From: a virus | Virus record (IMG/VR): IMGVR_UViG_3300045941_000233 | Span: 1-64,000 of that record | DNA: 64,000 bases | Reading direction: 5' to 3' (one strand) | Part shown: positions 16,216 through 24,933 of the stretch, in pieces | Layout of the letters: the number at the start of each line of letters is the position of its first letter | Numbering within the stretch: the stretch's first letter is position 1 | Translations under genes and position numbers: made by a program | The notes under the pieces: generated by a model | Seen by the model: only the letters and a program-made list of their open reading frames with translations | Told to the model about the DNA's origin: nothing | Database searches by the model: none

Positions 16216-17043
16216 ATGGTGACGAGCAGTCCAGTTAAGAGGCACGGCGGCAAGGCATACCTGGCGCAGCGGATCCGCTCGCTAATGCCGAAGCATACGC
16301 GATATTGCGAACCGTTTTTCGGCAGCGGTGCAGTTCTGTTCGCGGGAGATGGCGAGGGAGTGGCGGAATTCGCGAACGACAAAGACGGCCAGTTAATGAA
16401 TTTCTGGTGGGTGCTTCAGAGTGAAAAGCTGTGGCCGGAGTTTTTCAGGAAATGCAATTCAGTGCCGGTAAGCGAAGGCTGCTTCGAGTGGTCGAAGCTA
16501 GTCCAACACAATGAAATCGACCGGGCTCTGGCGTTTTTTATTCGCAATCGCCAGTCCCGCCAGGCACTAGGTCGCGATTACGTGACTCCGACCAGGCGAC
16601 TGCGCCGCGGCATGAACGAACAAGTCAGCGCGTGGCTGTCGGCGGTCGATGGCTTGCCGGAATTCCACGAACGCTTACGGCGAGTCGAAATTCGTTGCGG
16701 CGACGCGCTCGACTTTATCCGCGAGCTCGATTCTCCCGAGACGTGTTTTTATTGCGATCCGCCATACGTTCACGAAACACGGTCAACGACCGGCGAATAT
16801 GGACTGCATGAGATGACCCACGACGATCACTGCGCTCTTCTGGATTGCCTCATTCAAATTAAAGGCAAGTTTTTATTGAGCGGATACCGCAATCCAACCT
16901 ACGACTTTTGGCACAAGCAAAGAGGATTCGATTGGTCCCGTGTTGACTTTGAGATTCCGAATCAAGCCAGCAGCACGAAGAAAAAAGAAATCAAAACCGA
17001 GTGTGTTTGGACTAACTTCCGGCCGCATGAGGTTGAAAGATGA
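16216..17043 (+). CDS. D12-class (Dam-type) adenine-N6 DNA methyltransferase
   Basis: 275 aa. SAM-binding motif I is EPFFGSGAVLF (~31-41) and the catalytic motif IV CDPPYVHE (~180-187), with a KRHGGKAYLAQRI start, all as in Dam/D12 enzymes. It methylates adenine at N6; the target site cannot be read from the sequence. GGAG lies seven bases before the ATG. The end overlaps the next start (ATGA). In a phage it may protect DNA from host restriction or mark replication origins. Confidence 0.9.
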   Translation: MVTSSPVKRHGGKAYLAQRIRSLMPKHTRYCEPFFGSGAVLFAGDGEGVAEFANDKDGQLMNFWWVLQSEKLWPEFFRKCNSVPVSEGCFEWSKLVQHNEIDRALAFFIRNRQSRQALGRDYVTPTRRLRRGMNEQVSAWLSAVDGLPEFHERLRRVEIRCGDALDFIRELDSPETCFYCDPPYVHETRSTTGEYGLHEMTHDDHCALLDCLIQIKGKFLLSGYRNPTYDFWHKQRGFDWSRVDFEIPNQASSTKKKEIKTECVWTNFRPHEVER

Positions 17044-17321
17044 CAGACCGCGACCAACTGGAATTGCGATACATCGCCGACCTGTTCTTTCGCGAAGCAC
17101 GCGAGACAGGCGACGGTCGTTTCGTTATCGACAGCCGCTCGATGTTCGAGCTGGTTAAGGTACTCGACAAGGCCGCCGGACACTGCGCGAAGCGAGACAA
17201 GCAATACGACAAGGCCGAAGCATTGCTGGACGTCGAACGCGACACCTACGGCCAGCAGATTGACGACTTGGAAAAAGAGCTGAAGGAATTCAGGGAATTG
17301 CCACAATTGGCGATTTTTTAA
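17040..17321 (+). CDS. Small coiled-coil protein, 93 aa
   Basis: ATGA overlap with the methylase gene. Helical throughout, with a heptad-like segment QQIDDLEKELKEFRELPQ near the C-terminus and the hydrophobic end LAIF. It probably dimerises. Unknown function. It lies two bases before the ERCC4 nuclease gene, so the two are surely co-translated. Confidence 0.7.
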   Translation: MTDRDQLELRYIADLFFREARETGDGRFVIDSRSMFELVKVLDKAAGHCAKRDKQYDKAEALLDVERDTYGQQIDDLEKELKEFRELPQLAIF

Positions 17322-17323
17322 TC

Positions 17324-17917
17324 ATGGTTCAAATTCCCATCACATCGCGACCAGCCCGCCACTTCGGCGAGCGGCCCATTCCAACAGCAACACAGAAAAC
17401 CGGCGACGTCGATCCGCTGGTCCTGCCGTTCACGATTTTCTACGACCATCGCGAGCGGGCCGGCGGCTGGCGGTTCAGTGGACTAATTGGCGGCGCGTCC
17501 GACAAATATCGGCCACTTGTTGTTCAAACCAAGGAAACTTTCATGCCGACGGCGGACTATACCGTCGAGGGCGTGCCGATTTTCATTGAGCGCAAGTCGC
17601 CGGAAGATTTCATTTCGACGATTACGCACGGCCGCGAGAATTTCAAAAAAGAACACGACCGCATGAAGATGATCGAGGACGGCGGCGGGCAGTGCTGTGT
17701 GATTATCGAAGCCGGCTACGAACAGATCATGGCCGAGCTGGAAAGCGGCAGCTCTATGCGACAAGTCCCGGCGGCAGTCGTCCGCGGCAGCGTCGCCGCC
17801 CAGATCAACGACTACGGCATTCCGTGGGTTTTTGCCGGCAGCCGAAGAGCGGCCGAAGAGATGGCATTTTGGGTGCTACGGAAGGCGTGGGAGCGAGCGC
17901 AGGAGAGGGTGAAATGA
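17324..17917 (+). CDS. ERCC4-type nuclease
   Basis: 197 aa. The core reads FYDHRERAGG (~38-47), then VEGVPIFIERKSPEDFI with the family's catalytic ERK, preceded by the conserved Asp of the first strand; QCCVIIEAGYE is the following strand. This is the XPF/ERCC4 fold, cutting branched or flap DNA. There is no HhH tail, so it may need a partner for DNA structure recognition; the HhH-like protein at 19073 shares its MVQIP N-terminus and could be that partner (inference). No clear ribosome site: it depends on coupling to the gene before it. Confidence 0.85.
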   Translation: MVQIPITSRPARHFGERPIPTATQKTGDVDPLVLPFTIFYDHRERAGGWRFSGLIGGASDKYRPLVVQTKETFMPTADYTVEGVPIFIERKSPEDFISTITHGRENFKKEHDRMKMIEDGGGQCCVIIEAGYEQIMAELESGSSMRQVPAAVVRGSVAAQINDYGIPWVFAGSRRAAEEMAFWVLRKAWERAQERVK

Positions 17918-18111
17918 CTTCCGCCAGATCACGCCGCCGCGCCCGTCGCCAGGAATTAGCGACAACGCGACTGACTGAACTTCGCAAACTGATTTGGCAA
18001 GTATGGGACCGCCGGCCGCTTGGCGCCGTCGGAATCCCAATTGTCGATTTCGTAAAACTGACTCAATTCGTCGAGGGCGGAGAAGTGGCACCATTTGAGG
18101 ACAAAAAATGA
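17914..18111 (+). CDS. Small basic protein, 65 aa
   Basis: The ATG at 17914 overlaps the nuclease stop (ATGA), with GGAGAGG upstream. The N-terminus is very basic (MTSARSRRRARRQELATTR) and the rest helical with IVDFVKLTQFVEGGE. It could contact nucleic acid. The family is unknown. Confidence 0.65.
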   Translation: MTSARSRRRARRQELATTRLTELRKLIWQVWDRRPLGAVGIPIVDFVKLTQFVEGGEVAPFEDKK

Positions 18112-18551
18112 GAAGCGTTTTGCAGGATTGGGTCATGCGATTGTCGCTGCGAGAGCAAGGGACTCTGCTAACGGCCGTTCGCGGCTGTGACTTGACCCCA
18201 AAATTTCCGCTCGATAGTCCCGAAAGGGTTATCGTGTCGTGCATCCGCGGCGCGTTTATGGTTCCAGCCGACGAACGCGAAGTTGACTCAGAGCCTGGCG
18301 CCTTCATGTCGCTGAATGTCCCCAAGCTGAAATGGTCCGCATTCGGCCAATATCCGCAGCATTGGGTCGCCCACATTTTGCACGCTATCGAAGTCCTTGG
18401 CTGGCGTCATCCTGTCCCAACGGTTCGCGATGCGTGGCACAGGCTGTACTTGGAAGGCTGCAAGTCTCTGCATGTAGGGCCGGAGACGATCGATCAATTC
18501 GAGGCCCGCATGAATGAAGATCGCGTGGCCAATGGAACGATCGTGAGCTAA
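18108..18551 (+). CDS. Conserved-type phage hypothetical protein, 147 aa
   Basis: ATGA overlap with the previous gene. It begins MRSVLQDWVMRLSLREQGTLLTAVRGCD, a start I associate with a widespread uncharacterised phage family found in early operons. VAHILHAIEVLGWRHP in the middle and YLEGCKSLHVGPETIDQF near the end complete the usual length. No catalytic motif is visible. Confidence 0.7.
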   Translation: MRSVLQDWVMRLSLREQGTLLTAVRGCDLTPKFPLDSPERVIVSCIRGAFMVPADEREVDSEPGAFMSLNVPKLKWSAFGQYPQHWVAHILHAIEVLGWRHPVPTVRDAWHRLYLEGCKSLHVGPETIDQFEARMNEDRVANGTIVS

Positions 18552-18556
18552 CGGAC

Positions 18557-18796
18557 ATGGCCGCCACAAAAATCGAATACCGCCCGCTGCCGCGATTCCA
18601 GCATCGCCAGGCAATCCGTGTTCCGCCGGAAGTCCACGACGATCAAAAGGCCGAAATTGTTGGCCATGAATGGGGCCCAGACAAAGGCTACGGCAAGCGC
18701 GGCCCGGGCTGGATTTACTACATCAAATTTCCCGACGGCGGGGAGTGGTGGATTGCAACCGAACAGGAGCTAATCGAATGGGACAGCCAGGTTTAA
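18557..18796 (+). CDS. Hypothetical protein, 79 aa
   Basis: Small, Trp/Tyr-rich and probably beta-structured (HEWGPDKGYGKRGPGWIYYI, then DGGEWWIATEQELIEW). It has an SH3-like flavour, with a Pro-rich basic start. It overlaps the next gene by 19 bases and carries that gene's ribosome site. Unknown function. Confidence 0.65.
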   Translation: MAATKIEYRPLPRFQHRQAIRVPPEVHDDQKAEIVGHEWGPDKGYGKRGPGWIYYIKFPDGGEWWIATEQELIEWDSQV

Positions 18797-19023
18797 TTCA
18801 CGAAAACGAGCCAGAATCGCCGTCGGCCGTTATCACCGTCCGCATGTATCCATCGATGCACTCGCGCATCCGAAGAGCGGCCAGAATTAAGAAAATTTCG
18901 ATCAATCGATTTTGTTTGTCGGCCATTGTCGCCGAAGTCGAAGCGGTCGAGGCGGCCGCGCTGGCTGACATGGCAAAAATAACGCCCGGCAAGGATTGCC
19001 AGCCCGAGCCGGAAGCGGCTTAA
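18778..19023 (+). CDS. Ribbon-helix-helix-like small regulator
   Basis: 81 aa from ATG 18778 (AGGAG at eight bases). SAVITVRMYPSMHSRIRRAA followed by KISINRFCLSAIVAEVEA has the strand-helix-helix spacing of Arc/CopG or HicB C-terminal RHH domains. An acidic, Pro-rich tail follows. Such proteins bind DNA as dimers; a local operator is not evident. It may control the operon or act as a nucleoid accessory. No toxin partner is visible next to it. Confidence 0.55.
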   Translation: MGQPGLIHENEPESPSAVITVRMYPSMHSRIRRAARIKKISINRFCLSAIVAEVEAVEAAALADMAKITPGKDCQPEPEAA

Positions 19024-19072
19024 CTGCCGCCTGGCAGACAGCGCAAAATTTTTCAATCAGGAGGATCGTTCG

Positions 19073-20230
19073 ATGGTGCAAATTCCAATGGTGGCTGAAT
19101 CCGCTTCCGTTGAAAGCTTTCAAATTGGTAGCTCAGAACCGGCGGCAGCGGCATTCAACGTATTTCCGCCGGCCGAGCCCGCGGCAGAGCCGATTCCGGA
19201 AGCTGTTGCCGCCGAGCCAATGGCCGAAGGATCCGGTTCGGCCAGTCCTGAATCGCCGGCAGAAATCACTACGAGCTACGACGGGCCGGCGGCCGCTGAG
19301 GCGCCGCCGCCGCTGACCGACAACAGACCGGAGGCTGACAAACCGCTGACAGCCGGCCAGCCGCCAGAGTCGCAACCAGCGGCCGCCCCACAGTCCCGCG
19401 AGGATTTGCTACGCGACGCCCAGTTTGCCGTTTGCGATATCGGGCTGGAAATCGACGAACTGCGCACGAGAATCGCCGACGATAAGAAAAAACTGAAGCA
19501 CTTGCTGGAAGACCTGGAAGAAGCGTCGGCCAAGGTTCGCGACCTACGGGACGGGAAAGACGTCCAGAAAGACTTGCCGCTGATCGACAGGACCGGCGCG
19601 CCGACGGCCGAAAATCCGACAGTTATTGAGCCGCTGCTTGTCGAAGTTCCGCTGGCGCCACCACAGCCGCCGGCTGCCAGCACCCCTTCGGCCGACACCG
19701 ACCAATCCTGGCGTAAGGTCACGATCGACCAATTGAACCTGTCCGATATCAAGGGATTCGGCAAAAAGAAGCGCGAGGCCCTAGCCGAAGTCGCGCCGAC
19801 GCTTGGCGACTTGGAAGATTTACGAGCCCAGGCCGGCGCGATGGGTCTGCAATCCGTCCTGCCGAACGGTTTCGGGCAGAAAATCTGCGACGAAATCGAA
19901 GACAAGATCATTAGCTGGCTGGCTGACAATCGCGACCGCAAGGTACTGGCGGAGACTGCCGCGGCGGCGGAAGCGGCCGACACCGACCCGGCCCACAGCG
20001 AAGACGCCGAAGTCGAGCACCTACGAGCCCGCGCCGAACAGCTTCAGGAGCTGCTATCCGGCGGCGCGCAAATGCACGTCGCCCGGCCAGATATTGCCGA
20101 GACCGGCAAGCAGATGGCCCAGAACGACGAACCGCTCGAATCGTGCAACTGGACCGCCGGCGATGAGCAGGATTCCTGGCTGATCGGCTACCTGTCGGTA
20201 AAGTCGATCGAGACCGTTGGCGCAGCATAA
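19073..20230 (+). CDS. MVQIP-tagged coiled-coil/HhH-like protein
   Basis: 385 aa with AGGAGG at good spacing. The N-terminus MVQIPMVAES is shared with genes 9276 and 17324. Then come a long Ala/Pro/Glu disordered stretch (to ~115), a coiled coil (IDELRTRIADDKKKLKHLLE, ~125-160), another Pro-rich linker, and a compact domain (~225-280) with LSDIKGFGKKKREALAEVAPTLGDLEDL, which reads as a helix-hairpin-helix DNA-binding pattern. It may be a scaffold holding nuclease or helicase on DNA. No full-length family recognised. Confidence 0.7.
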   Translation: MVQIPMVAESASVESFQIGSSEPAAAAFNVFPPAEPAAEPIPEAVAAEPMAEGSGSASPESPAEITTSYDGPAAAEAPPPLTDNRPEADKPLTAGQPPESQPAAAPQSREDLLRDAQFAVCDIGLEIDELRTRIADDKKKLKHLLEDLEEASAKVRDLRDGKDVQKDLPLIDRTGAPTAENPTVIEPLLVEVPLAPPQPPAASTPSADTDQSWRKVTIDQLNLSDIKGFGKKKREALAEVAPTLGDLEDLRAQAGAMGLQSVLPNGFGQKICDEIEDKIISWLADNRDRKVLAETAAAAEAADTDPAHSEDAEVEHLRARAEQLQELLSGGAQMHVARPDIAETGKQMAQNDEPLESCNWTAGDEQDSWLIGYLSVKSIETVGAA

Positions 20231-20248
20231 TCAAAGGGCACGGACGCC

Positions 20249-20530
20249 ATGCCAGCAACGCAAGCAAAACGGTTCCGGATGCTCGACCCGGTTTACGACC
20301 GCCGGCGTCCGGAACGTATCGGCCGATTCAACGGCTGGCAGATAATCCGCGGGGCGCCGGTCCCGATAGTCAAATTCCCTGGCATGACGCCGCGTCTTGT
20401 GGCTTTGCGCTTCCTCGAAAGGATCCGCGAGCCGCGCATAACTCGAATCTGCCGCGAGAATATCCACTTGCAATCGGTCGCAAAAAAGTTTGGACTTAGT
20501 ATTGAAGAATACTTGGACGCGATTAGCTGA
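20249..20530 (+). CDS. Hypothetical basic protein, 93 aa
   Basis: Basic, with GRFNGWQIIRGAPVPIVKFPGMTPRL and a C-terminal helix-turn pattern HLQSVAKKFGLSIEEYLDAI that could be a degenerate HTH. No family assignment. It follows 19073 by 18 bases. Confidence 0.6.
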   Translation: MPATQAKRFRMLDPVYDRRRPERIGRFNGWQIIRGAPVPIVKFPGMTPRLVALRFLERIREPRITRICRENIHLQSVAKKFGLSIEEYLDAIS

Positions 20531-20668
20531 AGGAGGAAACTAAAAAACACGCCTTGATTTAACCGCAGGGCCAAGAGCGGGCCGTGCCACCAATAGCCGC
20601 ATTTCGGCAGGATAGCCGGGGGCGATGCGGCGCCAAATCAACTTGGTAAACACGGACGGGCTGCTGCT

Positions 20669-21760
20669 ATGGCCAAGCGGGTAGATTTTGCGCTCGCAAA
20701 TGAAGAGATAATTTCGCGCCTCGATATTCTGGCGGAGTATCGGGCTCTTGGCGTTGAGTTTGTTTCTGTTGCGCCACGATCTAGCGGCATGATCGAATGC
20801 TATGCCCGCGGGCGACAGGAAAACAAACCCTCTGCGGCCGTCAACGTCACCACTGGCCGATATATAGACTCCGGCAGCGGCGAATCGCTTTCGCTGTTCG
20901 ACTTCGCGGCCAAGTACGGCGGCCAATTCACTGATTGGAAAGAGGCGCGCAAACACTATGCCGACAAGGCCGGCGTAAAGCTGACCGGCGGCAATGCTCC
21001 GGAAGATCCGGCCGAGTCGATCGAATTCCTGCCGTGGGACGTCGGGAACGAGCGACTGGCGAATACTTGGTGCTGTTGCCACAAAAAAGGAATCACGCTC
21101 GAAGCTTTGAAGCTGTGCGGCGCGAAAGTCGGCCGATACCCGCGGTACAAAAACAAAACGACCGGAGAATGGGAGACGGGCAAATTCAAAGTGATTGCCC
21201 TGCCGTGCTACGGCGAGCAGCTACTGGAAGCCGACCCGGTCGCGTGGGTGCTGTGGAACATCAGCGGCGGCATGCTGGAAGTCTTTCGCGGAAAAGGCAA
21301 TCCGCCGGATTTGGTGAAAATGAAATCCGTCGGACCCACCCGCGGGACCATGATGGGATTCTCCGCGTTGGCCAGGTTGTCGAACCCGTGCGACGTGCCG
21401 ATCGAGTGGATTATCAAAACTGGCGGGCCGTCTGACATGCTGGCCGTGCTGTCGGTCCAGCGTCCGGAGCTGCGCGACACCCATCTAGTTCTGACGAACG
21501 CCAGCAGTGAAACGGGCGACGTCCTGCCGCATCAAGCAGCGATTTTCGCTGGCCACCGTGCGATTGTGATTCACGACTGCGACGAAGCGGGCGAGATGGG
21601 CGGCCGAAAGTGGGTCCAGGCCCTGACCGGTGTCGCCGCGGAAGTGCGCCATTCCCGATTGCCCTGGCCGGTGGGCCCAAAAGGCGGGGCCGATATGAGG
21701 GACTACTTTCGCGGCCGCCCTGTCGATCAACAGGCAGCAGAAAGTGAGGCAGCGGCATGA
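20669..21760 (+). CDS. TOPRIM/primase-like protein
   Basis: 363 aa. The N-terminal ~130 residues resemble a CHC2-like primase zinc region without clear zinc ligands (FVSVAPRSSGMIECYARGRQ, GESLSLFDFAAKYGG), and HWCCCHKKG-type Cys/His (TWCCCHKKGITLEAL) lies near 130. The C-terminal half has a TOPRIM shape: IKTGGPSDMLAVLS (usual Glu replaced) and IVIHDCDEAGEMGG with the DxD-type acidic pair. It probably makes primers or is a derived primase partner of the helicase at 23076. The 138-base gap before it holds AGGAGG far upstream, so the start is uncertain. ATGA overlap at the end. Confidence 0.72.
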   Translation: MAKRVDFALANEEIISRLDILAEYRALGVEFVSVAPRSSGMIECYARGRQENKPSAAVNVTTGRYIDSGSGESLSLFDFAAKYGGQFTDWKEARKHYADKAGVKLTGGNAPEDPAESIEFLPWDVGNERLANTWCCCHKKGITLEALKLCGAKVGRYPRYKNKTTGEWETGKFKVIALPCYGEQLLEADPVAWVLWNISGGMLEVFRGKGNPPDLVKMKSVGPTRGTMMGFSALARLSNPCDVPIEWIIKTGGPSDMLAVLSVQRPELRDTHLVLTNASSETGDVLPHQAAIFAGHRAIVIHDCDEAGEMGGRKWVQALTGVAAEVRHSRLPWPVGPKGGADMRDYFRGRPVDQQAAESEAAA

Positions 21761-22038
21761 AAATTCATGGTTTGGAATGGGAAGACACGACCAACTACAG
21801 ACGCGGCGATAAAGACCGCAAGCCGTCGTGCTGGACTGCAAAATTTGGAATTTTTCGTCTGACTGTGTTGTCTGGCCACATTCACTATCCCGGCGTTTGG
21901 GTCGCTCGATCCGATCCGTTTTTCAGTACGCGGGAGCTGAATGCCAAAACCCGCGACGAAGCGATGCTTGAGGCAATGAAGCTCATTTGGGCCGATTTGT
22001 CTCAGGCGATAGGTGCGATTTGTGAGGCTGGAATATGA
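21757..22038 (+). CDS. Hypothetical protein, 93 aa
   Basis: ATGA overlap with the primase-like gene. Aromatic-rich beta N-terminal half (CWTAKFGIFRLTVLSGHIHY, WVARSDPFF) and a helical C-terminal half (DEAMLEAMKLIWADLSQAIG). It looks like a small accessory protein of the replication operon. No family recognised. Confidence 0.65.
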   Translation: MKIHGLEWEDTTNYRRGDKDRKPSCWTAKFGIFRLTVLSGHIHYPGVWVARSDPFFSTRELNAKTRDEAMLEAMKLIWADLSQAIGAICEAGI

Positions 22039-22292
22039 GCGGTGTTATGTCGATCAGTGCGCGAGACGCCGCGATCCGGTCTCTCAGATACCGCGCCAAT
22101 CTCTGCATTAAGCATCCGCGTTCCAGCTACTACCTGATCCAACTGGACAGGGCCTGGCGTGAATTCCCTGAATGCGAACGTGACGCTGTAACTCCACCCC
22201 CGTATGAAATTTTGAAGTTGTGCAATTCCTACGACCGCCAAAAGGAAGAGGCCGAGGCAATCGCCAAGCGTCTTTCCGAGTCCAAAAAATGA
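22035..22292 (+). CDS. Hypothetical protein, 85 aa
   Basis: ATGA overlaps at both ends. Helical, charged (SLRYRANLCIKHPRSSYYLIQ, DRQKEEAEAIAKRLSES). Unknown. The tight coupling on both sides suggests stoichiometric expression with its neighbours. Confidence 0.65.
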   Translation: MSGVMSISARDAAIRSLRYRANLCIKHPRSSYYLIQLDRAWREFPECERDAVTPPPYEILKLCNSYDRQKEEAEAIAKRLSESKK

Positions 22293-23026
22293 CCATCTTC
22301 ACTGCAGCCACCAATATGTTCCGCCGCATCCAGAATTTCCTATTCGATCCGGAAGACAATCCGGCGTGCCGGCCGCGGCGGACGTGTATCGCGCTCACGC
22401 CCGAACAGCGAGCCCGCCGGAAAAAACTGCGCGAGCGGCTACTGCGGCGCCAGCTTTGGATTATCCCCGACGCCAAGCCGCTGAAGAAACGCAAAAAAAT
22501 TCGCCGGCGCCGGCGGCGTGCCGATTGCCGGCTGCCGCGCCAGCCGCAAGCTCCGCGGCTGAAGCCTGACCGTGTTCTGAAACGCCAGTACAAGCCGCTG
22601 GCGTCGCCGATTTTCAATCTGCCGGCGGGGCTGATCGATTGCATGGAGAAAAATAAGCTCAATCTGAAAATGCGGAAGCATCGCCAGGCAGCGCATAAAA
22701 TCGCCGATATGGTGGCGGCCGTCGAAATCAAGCACGGCAACATGGACGCCGACGAAGTTGAGGCGATGCACGCGGCTATCGAGCAACTAGCGAAAAATCC
22801 TAAGCCGATTCCAGAGCAACTAGCCGAGATTCGCGACGAATTCGAGCGGCTATCGGCTGAGGTCCGCGACGGGATCATCGATCCGGAGACTGGCGAGAAA
22901 ACCGAAGACGGCTGGTCGCAGCATCACCGCGACAAAGTGAACAACTACTATCGGCCGCCGATGGAGGTTGCGCGAGTCTGCGACCGCGAAGACGGTACGG
23001 TGCGAACGAAGGAAACTTCCGAGTGA
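22289..23026 (+). CDS. Very basic helical protein, 245 aa
   Basis: Start ATG 22289 by ATGA overlap. Residues ~45-105 are extremely Arg/Lys-rich (RARRKKLRERLLRRQ, KKRKKIRRRRRRADC), pointing to RNA or DNA contact. A helical C-terminal half (AAHKIADMVAAVEIKHGN...) ends in an acidic tail. It precedes the replicative helicase-like gene, so a loader or DNA-binding accessory role is conceivable. No domain recognised. Confidence 0.65.
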   Translation: MTIFTAATNMFRRIQNFLFDPEDNPACRPRRTCIALTPEQRARRKKLRERLLRRQLWIIPDAKPLKKRKKIRRRRRRADCRLPRQPQAPRLKPDRVLKRQYKPLASPIFNLPAGLIDCMEKNKLNLKMRKHRQAAHKIADMVAAVEIKHGNMDADEVEAMHAAIEQLAKNPKPIPEQLAEIRDEFERLSAEVRDGIIDPETGEKTEDGWSQHHRDKVNNYYRPPMEVARVCDREDGTVRTKETSE

Positions 23027-23075
23027 CGGCTATTGTCTGATTTGTCGGTGCCAAATTCTCCTATCTGCTGCTGCA

Positions 23076-24932
23076 ATGGACTACGACTGGGAAAAAGACC
23101 CGAATCTGACCCCGCGTACATGGGATGATTTCTGGGCGATCGTCGAAGCGACGCCACCGGTCAGCCAGCAACCGGCGCTAACTCCGGTCGATCAATCGAA
23201 GCTCGACACGTTCAACGAGCAGAAAACGGTCGAAGCCATCCAGCTCGACGTGCTCGGGAAAGTCGGCTACGGCAAGGTAAAAATCTTCTCCCGCTATCAC
23301 CGCCAGGTCGAAGTCATCGGCGGCGTTAGCAAGATGAAGCTGGAAGAGCTGTTGGAAATCGCCGGGCCGCCGGCAAGGTCCGTTTTGGAGTCGGCTGGCG
23401 GGGAAGCGCTGCCGCCCGGTGTTTACAGCCTGAAAGACATTCGCCGGGCCATTTCGACGCTGGCCGGCTATCACAAGATCACCGACGAAACAGAGCTGGG
23501 GCCGGGAGTCTGGGCCGGCAAAAGCGAATCGGGCGACGATCACCCGTCGGTTTTGCTGGTGGGCAACCGCGAGGCGGCCGACTGGAACGGCGAAAAGATC
23601 CTCAAAAGGATCGATCACCCGCGCTGCCGCGGTCATCTTCTGGACTTCGAGTCGCCTTGCAAACAGTGGTACGACTTCGGCCAGCTCGGGAAATACATGC
23701 AAGCGGCCAAGGATCAATCATTTCGCGAAATCGCGATGAATGACTGCATCAACCTGTTCAAAATGTGGCGGTGGCATAGCGAATCGACTTCCCATATCGT
23801 CCTGACCGGCCTGGTTTTTTCGACCTGGGTGCAAACGCTCTGGGAATGGCGGCCGCAAGTTTCCGTCATCGGCCGAACATCAAGCGGAAAATCGATGTTT
23901 ATCAAGGCCCTGTCCGGCCTATTCGGAAATTTATGCGAGACGTGCAGCGACGCGACGGAAGCCGGCATCCGCCAGGTTATTGAAAATTCAGCGCGAATTA
24001 TTTTATTTGATGAATTCGACGTCGAAGACAAAAGGCAGGCGGAAGAGCAACAGAAAATTTTGAAGATGCTCCGCGCCAGCGGCCGCGGCGATTCGATCAT
24101 TCGCGGCACGCCAAGCCAAAAGGCGAAAAAATCGAATCTGCGGCATATCGTGTGGCTGGCTGGAATCCAGATTTCTAGCTCCCGCGAGGCGAATCGGAAC
24201 CGGTACATCAATGTCGAGCTCCTACCGCCCACGGTCGAAAAGAAAGGGAAGCTGGTCCTGCCGCCGACGGCCGACTTGAACGACCTTGGCCAGCGGATGC
24301 TGGCAACTGCCATTTTTTGCATCAATGCCGCCAAGCCGGTCGCGGTGAAGCTGAAGGATACCCGCATCCCGGGCGTTGACGATCGCGTAATCGAGTCCTA
24401 TTCGGTCCCGGCGGCAATCTTGGCAGCCATCCAGAACGACACGGAAGACGGCGCCAGGGAGCTGTTGCGCGAAATGCTGGCGGATATCGCCGAAGAGGAT
24501 CACGGGGGCCAGAGCGACGAACATACGCTGATGGTCGATATCCTCGGAGCCCAGATCCAAATCGGTCCCAACCGCTACAGCGTCGCCCAGTTGCTTGAAA
24601 TCGTCATCAAACAGTCCCCAAACTGGTCCGACGCCGAAACGGCCCTCGAAAGCCGCGGCTTGCGGCTGGACCGGTACACGATCCCCGGCACGAAAACATA
24701 CGGCGGCGAGCCCTGCCTGCTTATCGCTTACCAGCTTGTGACGGAGTATCTGATTAAAAATACGAAATGGGGCAGCCAGGCTATCGATCAAATTTTGAAG
24801 CGGCTACCTGGTTCCGTCCAAAGTCGCCGGCGGGTTGGCGGTCAGCGCGTTCAGACGGTGGCGATATCTCTCGAATTTCTCAAGTCGGAATTCCTCGGCC
24901 TTGCTGATATTCCGTTAGATCGCAGTTTCTGA
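23076..24932 (+). CDS. Replicative helicase-like ATPase (D5/SF3-type)
   Basis: 618 aa from ATG 23076 (MDYDWEKDPNLTPRTWDDFW); an upstream in-frame ATG at 22968 lies inside the previous gene. Walker A is VIGRTSSGKSMFI and Walker B RIILFDEFDVED, with the following helix KMLRASGRGDSIIRGTP and a sensor-like stretch LRHIVWLAGIQ, as in phage primase-helicase ATPases. The N-terminal ~250 residues have no clear primase motifs; the TOPRIM-like protein at 20669 may supply priming. Last gene of the replication operon. The origin-like region lies directly downstream. Confidence 0.75.
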   Translation: MDYDWEKDPNLTPRTWDDFWAIVEATPPVSQQPALTPVDQSKLDTFNEQKTVEAIQLDVLGKVGYGKVKIFSRYHRQVEVIGGVSKMKLEELLEIAGPPARSVLESAGGEALPPGVYSLKDIRRAISTLAGYHKITDETELGPGVWAGKSESGDDHPSVLLVGNREAADWNGEKILKRIDHPRCRGHLLDFESPCKQWYDFGQLGKYMQAAKDQSFREIAMNDCINLFKMWRWHSESTSHIVLTGLVFSTWVQTLWEWRPQVSVIGRTSSGKSMFIKALSGLFGNLCETCSDATEAGIRQVIENSARIILFDEFDVEDKRQAEEQQKILKMLRASGRGDSIIRGTPSQKAKKSNLRHIVWLAGIQISSSREANRNRYINVELLPPTVEKKGKLVLPPTADLNDLGQRMLATAIFCINAAKPVAVKLKDTRIPGVDDRVIESYSVPAAILAAIQNDTEDGARELLREMLADIAEEDHGGQSDEHTLMVDILGAQIQIGPNRYSVAQLLEIVIKQSPNWSDAETALESRGLRLDRYTIPGTKTYGGEPCLLIAYQLVTEYLIKNTKWGSQAIDQILKRLPGSVQSRRRVGGQRVQTVAISLEFLKSEFLGLADIPLDRSF

Positions 24933-24933
24933 C

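Noticed and set aside
18778-19023. Toxin-antitoxin operon from the RHH-like protein
   Set aside because: No adjacent small toxin-like gene; neighbours are replication operon proteins.
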